Both the position numbers and the translations under genes were made by a program. A stretch of 64,000 bases of DNA. Origin: Pyronema omphalodes (lineage: Eukaryota > Ascomycota > Pezizomycetes > Pezizales > Pyronemataceae). Under the pieces are notes generated by a model. It ran no database searches. It saw only the letters and a program-made list of their open reading frames with translations, and was not told the origin of the DNA. Positions 35,452 through 45,965 of this stretch are shown in pieces. The stretch is taken from assembly GCA_024516155.1 (NCBI GenBank), contig JAJJXM010000031.1, forward strand, positions 124,001 to 188,000. The letters are read 5' to 3'. Each line of letters starts with the position of its first letter. Within the stretch, counting starts at the first letter, position 1.

Positions 35452-37344
35452 TGCCATTGTTGGATTAGAACCATTGGGGTCGTGTAATTGGGTGCACCCA
35501 AGGTTCAGAAAGCTCGATGGTATGTAAGGCTTGTTTGGGAATATTGTCTTCTAGATGTTTTTTTCTTCGGGGGGGAAATTATAACATCCATAGTATGAAA
35601 TGTGTCTTACTAACATCCACCAGTATTTCCATACTAGCAAAGCAGCGAGATGTCGAGACAGCCTTTGGACATCCCTGACGCCATGTCCTGTCCGACGGCC
35701 TGGGCGCGGGACAATACTAAAATGAGGGAGCAACAACGCGAACAGCGGACAGAACAGCCCTCAAGTTTTTTTTCTATTTTTGTTCCCTGTGAATATTGAT
35801 TATGGATGTTAGTATTTTGAGATATAAGATGGGATTGACTGGCATTGAACTGTGCAAGGGAAACTTTGCTTGTATATCCAGTGCTCAGGTTGTGGGATTG
35901 ACGGCCATGACGGCGGATCATGGTCCGCTGGTATGTAAGCTTCCTTTGTGAATATTGCTTCTGGATGTCTTTTTGGGGATGCTGCATGCAACAGCTGAAG
36001 ATGGAATTATTGAGGGTTGCTAATTGGTGTCTACCAGGGCTTTTGTGCTTGCAAAGTAGCAGAGCTTCGGGATAGTTTGTGGGCACCCCGGATGTCCTGT
36101 CTTGTCTGATAGCGGGATATTGCGATAATAAAGGCATTTGACGTTGGAAACCTTATGCAACCATGCAATGCCAGTACACCTTGGCCGTGGTGTGGGTGAT
36201 TACATGGTAAGTTTTTTCTTTCTTTCTTTTGTGGATGTTGCGGTTGTGCGAGATGTGGGATTTAATGATGGTTACAGTTTCATCGAGTTTCGTCTGTGAG
36301 GGTGTCGGATGCTGGGTTCTGGGTTGATTTCAAGACCGACACTTTCGATTTTGTGTTTTGTGATATGGACCTGAAAAGGAAAAGTAGTGGTGTTTGGGCT
36401 TGAAAGATTTGAAGTAAAAGTTCCGGATATTTTAGAGTGTTCTTGGTAGGTTTTCTCGGGATGTTGCAGTATTAGATGTGATGGGGTTCAATCAAAGCTG
36501 ACAGGATTGCAGGTTTGGTGGACATAGCTCCCAATGAAAATACAGTAAGATACCTGAATAGATCAGGGGTATTATGAAGGTATGGGATATGATGGAAATA
36601 AAGGCAACAGAAATCAAAAAGTGCTTTGTCTTTTTTTTGATCGGAACTTTTTGCTAGATATGATAGCAACATACCCACTTGGGTTTCCGACATCGAGGAA
36701 ACCACATCAGAGGGTCGATCGACCGTCATCCCAAACAGTCTTCTCGGGCTGAAGATTAGATGGTAGGCTTCCTTTGTGGACGCTTTGAGAGATATGAAAT
36801 TTCATTCCGGCGGCAATTCACTGATGTTGAATAGAATCCGTGGAACTTTTTCGGCAGCGGAATGACCCAACGATACCAGTTGTCAGGAAAAGACGTGGCG
36901 ATAATCGCTTTCCCGGAATGTGAAACCCATGACCGGAAAACTTCTTGGGATTGCGTGGTAGGGTTCCTTGGGAAATTGCAGTGCTGTATGTGATGGGCTT
37001 TAATGAAAAGTGGGAAGGTTATGGGTTCGTACACCGCACTTGTGATGTGTGACTGGTGTAAGTAAGCATCCTTCCTGAATATTACTCTGGCGTATTTGTT
37101 GCGGGACTTTAACCGATGTGGAATGTAATGGGATTTACTGATATTTGAAAAGGTTTCTGGGCTGGTCGAACAGAGAAGATCTGTAGCGAGGGAGGGTTTT
37201 TGGTCACTGGTTCAGGTCAAGAATCAACTAGAAAATGCTGGGATGAGGTAATGTGATTCTGCGGAAATGCAACATTTCAAATATACAATTGTGCTATTAT
37301 AATATTTCTTAGCAGTGGAATGGTGGGTTTTTCTTTCTTTTATG

Positions 37345-37583
37345 TGATTGCGGATATGAATAAAAATTAGTTTTTTTGTCTTTGTGGATTTGGGGTTCTT
37401 GATTGGGAGCGGCGAAATGATATGTGAACACACGTGGATTTGCTTTCTTTGTTCCTGTGATATCATGGTGAAATAACTCATGTACTTGTGCCTCACCCTC
37501 AATTATGGTATGTATGGAGATGTAGCGGACAGACAGCGCTATCTTGTCAGATGGAGCAATACCAGCCAACATGATTTAATTTA
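37345..37583 (+). repeat. Diverged direct repeat, right copy
   Basis: This is the partner of 31870-32130, separated from it by about 5.2 kb. No ORF is kept in either copy. Confidence 0.7.
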
Positions 37584-38892
37584 TTCCAGAAGTGTGGTTC
37601 CGGACATTTACATTGTCAGGGTAGATCCTTTGCATTTACCGTATCTTCTATACTCCATTCGTCCATAAAAAATAAAAAATAAATTTATTTAATGTTCGGT
37701 AGGTTGAAAAGGAGCATGGATAATTTTGGGTTTGGTGGAGAAATTGAGGTAAACTAAATCTCAAGATAATATCCTGACTTTGTAGATATCTGAAGAGTTG
37801 TCCTGACTTGGACTCACAGCCTCGCACTGATAACTTCTACGCTGGTAGAGGCTGGGGGAAATATGGTTCATCTCCAGACTCCAATGGTATAGATATGTAG
37901 CCAAGAGGACGATACCGTTATCTCAATTGATCTTCTGGTTGTTGTGGGATCCAGAGGAAATTATGAACTGCGACGGTTGACTCAGGGGATTGTAAATAAT
38001 GCAGCATCTGATTATTTCTTTCTTTTTCGTAACTCAAGCCCATTCTACAGCGCAGAACCATTGCTACAAGCTTCTACAGCTTGCTATAAGATGTTAAGCA
38101 TGCTCGCACGATCCCAGAACTATGATTGCGGTGAGGTCTGGCGGTGCATCATCGACGTCATAATTTTTAAGCACACCCTAGTTCACCGCTCCTTTCCGAA
38201 TCCGCCCATACACCCAAACATCTTCTTTCATAGTGTAGATAGTGTAGAAGTTCAGGCGACGGTGAAATTTGCACAGAGACTCGATGCGGCGGTATTGAGT
38301 GGTTGAGTGATGAACAGGGAGAGTGGATTTGCTGCAGAGAGTTCTTGTCGAAGTACTAACGCTAGTGTAAGATCTTGCGCTAAGATAACGAGATCCCACA
38401 GATCAAACCAGCCGTGAAGTGCGTCAGATCTTCGCACGTGCGCAGCCAACGCCCGCTTCAATTGTAGCCTTAAAGAAGCATGAATTATACAGGAATTCTT
38501 CACAAAATCCTTTGAAGTTGCTTGCGACCGCATTGTTGCGGTGTTGCGGCGATAGATTAGTGTGGTGTGGTGTGTGTGCGATGCATTGTTGATGGTGCGA
38601 TAAGATTAGGGCTAGCAAATAGCCGTCACAACGCCCCACAAGTTACCGCACATGCGCCAAAGATACTGCCGTAGTGAATTCTGTGCTAAGAGGAATTTCC
38701 CTGACGACTTACGACCGACCGACGCCGACGAATCCGCCCACCAACCTTCGCCCAGGTACGTCCAATTTTATTTCGAATCGAATCGAGCCGACAGACTAGA
38801 AATTTCGCGTTCGATCGATTACGGCTATGGCGGAGAAAATGTTGGCTGACTTTGGCTGCCTACAGAAGTAGAAAGACCCGCGAAGGACAAAA

Positions 38893-39721
38893 ATGGCCAT
38901 CAAGCACAACCAGGTACGTTTGACCTGCGGACGGATACACGATGGAATGGGGAAGAAGTCTAAAGGACTCAAAATTGGAGGAATTGGAATTTGTGATGGA
39001 TTGGTTATGATCGTCAAGGGCTTCAGCTGACGATTGATTTCAGCAACTTCCCGGAAACCACTTCCGCAAGCAGTGGCAGCGTCGCGTGCGCACCCACTTC
39101 GACCAGCCCGGTCGTAAGCTCCGCCGCAGACAGGCCCGTATCTCCAAGGCCGCCGCTGTCGCTCCTCGCCCCATCGACCTCCTCCGCCCCGTTGTCCGAT
39201 GCCCCAGCATTAAGTACAACCGCCGTGTCCGTGCCGGACGTGGATTCACCCTCGAGGAGCTTAAGGTTCGATTTACATAATTTCCACGACAAGAGGCGAC
39301 TGCTCACACATTTCTACAGGAGGCCAAGATCCCCCGCAAGATGGCTCTTACCATCGGTATCCCCGTCGACCACCGCCGCCAGAACACCTCCGTCGAGTCC
39401 CTCCAGGCCAACGTTGCCCGCTTGAACGAGTACAAGAGCAAGCTCATCTTGTTCCCCCGCAACGCCAAGGCTCCCAAGAAGGGAGACTCTTCCGCTGAGG
39501 AGATCAAGGAGGCCCAGCAGCTCCGCCAGGTTGCTTCCGTCTTCAAGATTGACCCCATCCCCGCCAAGGGTGTTGTTGGAGAGCGCAAGATTGAGGCCGC
39601 CGAGAAGGAGCAGAACGCTTTCCGCACTCTTCGTCTTGCCCGTGCTGAGGCTCGCAACAAGGGAAAGAAGGAGAAGCGCATCCGTCTCGCTGAGGAGGAG
39701 GCTGCCGCCAAGAAGAAATAA
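38893..39721 (+). CDS. RPL13: 60S ribosomal protein eL13 (RPL13)
   Basis: Exons are 38893-38913, 39044-39265 and 39320-39721 (214 residues), all phase 0. The first exon codes only MAIKHNQ, a common layout for fungal ribosomal protein genes, and the first intron (130 nt) is the longer. Family blocks are [68 protein letters not shown] and [16 protein letters not shown]. The tail is a run of basic and acidic residues ending KKK. Codons are extremely biased to C and G third bases. It acts in the large ribosomal subunit in the cytosol. No snoRNA is evident in the introns. Confidence 0.96.
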
Positions 39722-40333
39722 ACAACTACTTTGCACACAGTTTAAAAATTTATGGGTGTCTTGGGGTTTTGTTTTTTTTGTTGTTTCTTTCAGGCATTTT
39801 TTACCATATTTCGTGATGCTTTGAGGATCTGCGGGAATAAAGGTTCTACTCTCGCGGTAATTTTCAGAGGGTTGATGGGAATAAAAGCGGTGTTCTTCGT
39901 CAACTATGGCGTAATATATCATTTTGAACGCACAACGAAACTCGAGGAACTTCAGAACGACATGCGTGGTGTGGTGTACGGAAGCGGTAGATATCAACGT
40001 CTTAATCTATCACTTCACAATTGAAGACAGAAGGCATGTCGTTCGCTGTTCTAAATGTAAATCAGTGCTCTTATCCGAGTGAAAATCGTGCAAGTTCTCT
40101 TCATTCAAGCAGCTCGTAAACGATGAAAGCTTCCATCAAAAGCTCCAGTTCGCGTGTTCCAGAAGACTGGCGTTCAGAGTTAGACCAGTCACGTGAACCC
40201 TGCCTAAGCCATCCCTAAGCTCCACGATGCTAATTTCCACGACACGTCTCCGACAGCTCTGTCTACACGTCGCGCTACACAAACCTGTCCGTTCTTTAAT
40301 GATTATAGATAATCGCAACATTATACAGTTACG
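39722..40333. other. RPL13-GPI16 intergenic region
   Basis: The 612-bp stretch contains the RPL13 3' UTR and the GPI16 promoter. A short ACGTGA motif lies at 40191. I see no other feature. Confidence 0.55.
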
Positions 40334-42102
40334 ATGAGACTGCTGCACCTCCTGAGTGCCGTCCTTCTCTTTCCTTCAGGTCTCACCTCCTTTGTCGCTG
40401 CCGCCGACACCCCCGATTCCGTACAGCTCGATAACGATTACGATGAGAGCTTGCTCCTAAAGACACTCCCTGGAAACTCGGTGTATGACATTGCGTCCTC
40501 TGCCTATGCCTATCTAACACTAGAACTCACAGCCTTGCATCCTTTCGCTTCGTCTCCAACGGAACCTTTAATGACCACCACCACACCGTCTTTCCTCGAT
40601 CACTCGCCCAAATTCTCGAACACAGCAATGCGCGCGAGCTACATCTGAAGTTTTCCCTCGGGCGCTGGGACGCCGCACAATGGGGAGCGCAGATTTGGGA
40701 TGGCCACACAGGTGGAGGCACCGGAGTGGAGCTATGGGCTTGGGTAGAAGCCGACGACGACGCAGCGGCAGATAAGCGGTGGACTACACTGACGAACGCG
40801 CTTTCTGGGCTTTTTTGCGCGTCGCTAAACTTCATTGACTCAACACGAACTATCAGACCGGTTTTGAGTTTTCAACCTGAGGGACATCATGCGAATCCTG
40901 ACAGATTACATCTGCTCCATGGTGGACTTCCGAGGGAACCGGTTTGCACAGAGAACCTCACCCCATTCTTGAAGCTACTCCCTTGTAAGGGTCGCGCCGG
41001 TATCTCGAGCTTACTTGATGGTCATCGACTCTTTGACGCGCAATGGCAAACCATGTCCATCGACGTGAAGCCAGTATGCAACACCGATGGCACCCAGTGT
41101 CGGTTACAAGTAGTACAAACCGTCGACATGGTGCTAGACGTTGAGCGGTCACTCCAGCGTCGAGACTCCCCTGTTCCCAAGCCCCGACCATTAGACCAGC
41201 TCAACTGCGACCCCACTCGCTTTTACGGCTCCGGCGATAACTGCTTCCCGCAAAGCAACGTGGCCGATCTTCCCTGGTCATTATCCGAGATCTTTGGGCG
41301 ACCTCTTCACGGTTCCTGTCCGTTAGGAACTACCGATGTTTGTGTTGTTGCACCCGCAGATAGACAGGTCTTTGCATCTCAGGCTTCTGCAGAGATTAAA
41401 AACGGGGATAAACGCTGCTACACTCTCCCCCAGAAATCTGATTTCGATCTTCTTCTCCCTCGACAATCACCACCCCTTCCAATCGAGGTTACACCTCCGC
41501 CTCTCTATGCCTCCCGATCTTTCACGGGTCACGGTCAAGAACGTGGCGGTGTTCAAGCCGTAATCCGTAATCCCTCTCCTACAGAAACCGTGAAGATGAT
41601 TTACCTCGAATCTCTCCCCTGGTTCATGAAGCCCTATCTCCATACGCTAAAAACTACCATTCCAAACTCATTGGTCGACCTATACTACCGTCCTAACTTG
41701 GACCGTCAACGCGGGGCACACTTGGAAGCTGCGTTAGAGATCCCTCCCAATAGCACATTGACTCTGACTTATGATTTTGATAAATCTGTATTACGGTATA
41801 CAGAGTATCCACCTGATGCAAATCGTGGATTTGATATCGCCCCAGCAGTGATTACAACGGATAAAGGGTATCAGATTAGGACTACGAGCTTGTTGTTGAA
41901 CCTCCCCACACCGGACTTTTCTATGCCGTATAATACTATCATTTTAAGTTCAACTGTTATGGCGTTGGCTTTTGGAAGTGTGTTTAATTTGTTAGTGAGA
42001 CGGTTGGTGGGGGCAGAAGAGGTACCGTTGAGAGGACAGAAGCTTAGAGGGCTGGTGGCGAAGATTAAGAGGTTGGGGGAGGGTAAGAGGAAGGCGGAGT
42101 AA
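40334..42102 (+). CDS. GPI16: GPI16/PIG-T, GPI transamidase subunit
   Basis: This is an ER membrane subunit of GPI transamidase, which attaches glycosylphosphatidylinositol anchors to proteins; Gpi16 is disulfide-linked to the catalytic Gpi8. Exons are 40334-40482 and 40533-42102 (572 residues). The 50-nt intron needs care: a donor at 40481 breaks the frame, while the GTATGA two bases later (40483) closes it and gives LLLKTLPGNSVLASFRF. A signal peptide occupies about residues 1-23. Family blocks are DYDESLLLK, FPRSLAQILEHSNARELHLK, GGTGVELWAWVEAD, then NRQCSS-free Cys-rich lumenal parts, YLESLPWFMKPYLHTLK and a final membrane helix NTIILSSTVMALAFGSVFNL with a basic cytosolic tail. Well supported. 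Confidence 0.94.
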
Positions 42103-43335
42103 AGGGGTTATGAGATCTTTTAATGTCTGTGGATAAAGTATTGAGAAACAAATTATTGAGAAATTGTAGTATTACAGATAAATGCTTTGAAATAATGATA
42201 TTGTGTGATGCAGGTGAACTCATTGATTGCGGTTGATTCTGCGGTTCTGTTGGTTGTAAATCAAAACATTAAGAATTGATCACATTATTCACTACATCGA
42301 TTGATAATTCAGCTCATGGGGTCTGTTGATTTTCTTTACGGCTGGGTGTTGGATGTGCGACAAAGTTTTGGACGTACAGGCTTTACACATTATTATTGTA
42401 GTTACAGATGTTCATAATCCAATCACTCACCACTACAGGACCATTCTATCGAATGAACAATGGTATTTTCCAATGTTTTTTCGTATATTGATTTTCCACA
42501 AATTCTACTCTTCACTATAGTATCAAAAAGAGTCAGATATTACGGGATATCATCGGCGACCTGCTTCGACCTCAGGATCTTCATGAACACTTAATCTACG
42601 GATGGTGCACTAACTTTTCTATCCGACTACTTCTTTGATTTCTATGATTTGCGTATTTCAAAGGAATCGCTTAAAGCAGTGCTCATCTAAACTATTTATC
42701 AATCACAAAATCTACTAAGCATAAAATATCACTCGATTATATGACTGAAAGAAGCAATCAAACAATTTCGTCATGTCGTAAATTGATTCTATATCGTAGT
42801 AAACCCTCGTCTAGCTCATAAAGCATTGCCCATTATCTAGCCAAAACTCCGTTCCATACATATGCTGCACAAGACATACTCCATACAACCAAGAATATAC
42901 AATTCAAACACCACTCTACCCACTGAGCCGTTGAACCCATGCTATACCACACTTTCAAGACTAGATTCTCCCAAAACCAGATGCTGCGCCAAAAACAATC
43001 CTTCGTCATCCATCGTCCATTCATCACGCACGTGGCGCACTATACCACAGTTCTGATACCAGATTCTCCTAAACCCAGATACCACCCCCAAAACCATCCT
43101 TCGTAATCATGATTCTTCGTTGATTCTTCATCCACCTGATACTGAATTCCTAAAACCCAGGTGCTACCCCAAGAGCCATCCTTCGTAATCCATCATCAAT
43201 TTATTACCAACGCTATACCAGAGTTCTGATACTAGATTTCTTAAACCTGGGTGCTACCCCAAGCACAATACTTCGTAATCGTAATTCGTCATCAATTCAT
43301 CATCAAGAGCTTTCTGTGTGATCATGGGTACTATT
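42103..43335. other. Intergenic region with a degenerate ~95-bp tandem repeat
   Basis: No gene is seen in this 1.2-kb stretch. The right part (42939-43310) is a four-copy tandem repeat listed separately, directly beyond the 3' end of the minus-strand gene. Confidence 0.55.
42939..43310 (+). repeat. Degenerate tandem repeat, unit about 75-100 bp, four copies
   Basis: Each copy has the same order of words: GCTATACCA, CAGTTCTGATAC (first copy CTTTCAAGAC), AGATT(C/T)(T)C, AAAC(C)CAG(G/A)T, GCTACCCC(A/C)A, CATCCTTCGTAATC, ATCATCAAT. Copies start near 42939, 43038, 43135 and 43212. Spacing is uneven because of deletions. Confidence 0.8.
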
Positions 43336-45965
43336 TCACCATGGTGAATCTCCATCATATAACCTATGCTGCAAAGAATTTGAGTCGTTATCCCATAATT
43401 CGATTCTTTCAGCTGCGCTAGATGATTCGGGTTGATTCGAAAATTGACTGGAGTTTAGATTTTGCTGGTTAAGAGGATTCTGGGGTGTGGTGTTTTGGTT
43501 CACTGGGACCACTGTATGGGGGGTAAAAGGCTGCATTTCGTGGCCAGAGCCGATTGTTGCAGTGTTTGCAGACATGGGAAAGGCGTTGACCATATTGTAT
43601 GTATTGAGGTCCTGAGAGCCCTGAAAGCTCGGTGGGTTATGAAGGTTATGAAGGTTAGGAGTAATGGTATCTGAATGCATCCGAAGAAGCCAAATTGTTA
43701 GCCTTTTAATCTCGATTCTAAGAGAATATGAGGCGATACGGACCAGACCCATTAGATCCACGATTTGAGGACATTTGTTGACTATTCGTCCTGTAATAAG
43801 CATTAAAAAAATTGTGGATAGATTGGCAGCCTCTATTATTCCTCTGTAAGGCCAAAGTAACATTTCTAAAGTCACAATCAATCAGAAATCCCTCCATAAA
43901 TTTTGCCGCCTCGTCGAATTGTCGCAATAATTCGGGCGTATTAAGGTTGGTATCTAGACCGCCCCCTGCATGAGAGAGTATATGATTCTGGGGTGGAATA
44001 TTTGGGGGTCCTTGTAGCTCCTTGGGTAAAGTCTGCGGTGCATCGAAATCAGGTACGCCACAATGGCTTGTAGGATCTACCGGTGCTGTATGAAGGGATT
44101 GGGGTGCAACATGAGAATCTCCCGAATCTGAGGCGCTATACTCTGGAAAATGTAAGAATAGATTCCTGGTTAGAAAATCAATCCATTATTTACCATTGCT
44201 TGCATTGCTTATATTGCTTAACGATAGCTGTACTGTGTTTTCTGTAAACTGTGAGCGGCTTTCCATAGATATTACGGGCGATATACCATCTTGATAGCAG
44301 ACTGCTGTTGCAGAACCGTTGAGGGTAATCTCTGGGATTTCAATGGCTTCAAAATATTGTAGATCCTTGCGGTGATGGTTGAATACTTTTTCAGAAGAAT
44401 ATCACATATCAGCGTCTACAGGTAGGAAGAATACAGAAGTGGGAAATAGACCTTGACTTGTGGTGTCGCCATCGATGGCCGCTTTGTGGACATAGTAGGT
44501 GGTGACAATATGGTTGAGCCATTTTGGGTCGGAACATTTGCTGACAGAGTCGAATACTTGCCATTTACTTGGCCTCGTTTTCTTCAGCTCTTGTTTAGCC
44601 CTGCTCCAAAAACCTTGCCAATCGTTACTGTTTTTGCCTTCGAAACCAGTGTGAGTTTTTTTATGGCGCTGGAAAGCAACACGTAACCCAAACCAAACCT
44701 TATCACAGTATTCGTGATCCTCGTTATCGATGCGGCAGGGGAAGACATTCAAATGACAACGAAGAATATGATCCCTATGTTCGGACGCATGATTACTAAG
44801 GTTTGACAATAAGGATTTGATGATGAAACAAACTTGAGGTGTTTATGCTCATTAAAGAATATCGCTGAAATTTCGTGTAGTGTAAGGTGTTCGATATTTT
44901 TACCGCTTTTAAACAGGGATTCTCTACATTTTTCACAATATATGTGTCTCTGTAGTGCATGATATCTGTGACTTGTTAGAGGAGCTGCTCATGAAGATCA
45001 TAGATGAAACATATTAAAGTATGAAAACTCACAACGCCTCCTCTTGTGTTGAAAGTTTTGACAGACACTTTTCAACACCATCCTTTTCATGCTCCTGCTT
45101 CTTCATCATCTTAAAGGCCAATGGGCATAATACTTTGCCGTCGCCATGATCCTGATAGTCTTTCTTCTCATCTGCACTAAAGTCCCTGTCTTTGTAATCA
45201 TCGTCGTCTGACTCTTCTTCACCACAGTTTTCACCAACTGGCCGGTATTTAGCCCTCTTCGGTGTGCGCGGATTAGAAGGCTCATTCGGTACAGCTCTCT
45301 TTGACCCACCCCCAGCAATCAATCCACCATCGTTGCGCTTTATGTAGAGATGTTTGCCGCATTGGTCATTTAAATCCCAAACAAGCGTCGCCGGCAACAC
45401 CGCAAGTTGTGGTAATACGTATGGGAGGCTCGTTCTATCGCTGGTCTGCTATGCTTCAGCCGTGAATAAGCCGTAATTAAGAGATGGCGGTGTGAGGGTA
45501 TATTCGTTGAACTTACGCTGGGTACCGGCTGAACCTAATACATAAAGTAAACATTAGCATGTTTAATAACAACTCCCAAACTTTAGTTGGAGGAATCTAG
45601 GCTACTTACCGGTCGCGAGGCTTGTGCAATGAACATCTCGTAGAAGTTTCTAGTGAATCTAGAAGGTTGGTGAAAGCAGATTTTTCGTCCAGGACAGGCC
45701 GGTATTCGACAAGGCCCGCGCGAGGATGTCGCTGGAAGTAGTCGCGAATACCTACCAAACTATGGTGGGCTATCTTATTACCGTACAACACCATGTATTT
45801 ATTGACTCTCTCTGCACATCTAGCACATCGCTTAGTATCCAATAGCTGGGCCTGACATGGTAATATGCAGTATCCTGGTCTGCCAGCATGCAATTCAATG
45901 TGCCTCTTATTGATATGGTTTGCACTCGTGCTCTTTTTTCTTGATGAATATTTGAAGCTATTCAA
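43336..45965 (-). CDS. Eight-exon hypothetical protein with Cys/His clusters (5' end uncertain)
   Basis: I built this model from splice sites. Exons on the minus strand: 45965-45610, 45534-45517, 45440-45033, 44965-44834, 44795-44420, 44365-44194, 44142-43744, 43670-43336. All phases close (2,2,2,2,0,1,1) and give about 731 residues. Visible parts: CARCAERVNKYMVLYGNK near the start; a nuclear-looking SKRAVPNEPSNPRTPKRAK and a run of acids (EEESDDDD); a degenerate zinc-finger-like stretch, CPLAFK then HALQRHIYCEKCRESLFK and EHRDHILRCHLNVFPC; and a Ser/Asn/Pro-rich tail. It recalls fungal C2H2-like proteins of unknown role. Weak points: one intron of only 38 nt, two with weak donors (GTAGAC, GTCCGT), and no ATG in frame at the 5' end; a candidate ATG at 46066 lies in another frame. 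It may be an eroding gene. Confidence 0.55.

Larger units (their letters stand above)
31814..38892. other. 7-kb gene-free tract built of diverged duplications
   Basis: I find no believable gene in this stretch, although open frames up to about 200 codons occur in its T/C-rich left part (32.2-33.5 kb). What is visible is repeat structure: related direct repeats at 31870-32130 and 37345-37583, a tandem duplication of about 800 bp (33868-35451), a 200-bp pair (35513-35730 and 35930-36140), and many degenerate blocks starting GGTAAG or GGTATG. The last 250 bp are the RPL13 promoter. Confidence 0.6.

Noticed and set aside
38914..39043. Possible box C/D snoRNA in RPL13 intron 1 (GTGATGGA and CTGA words)
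   Set aside because: The candidate boxes are only about 38 nt apart with no terminal stem.
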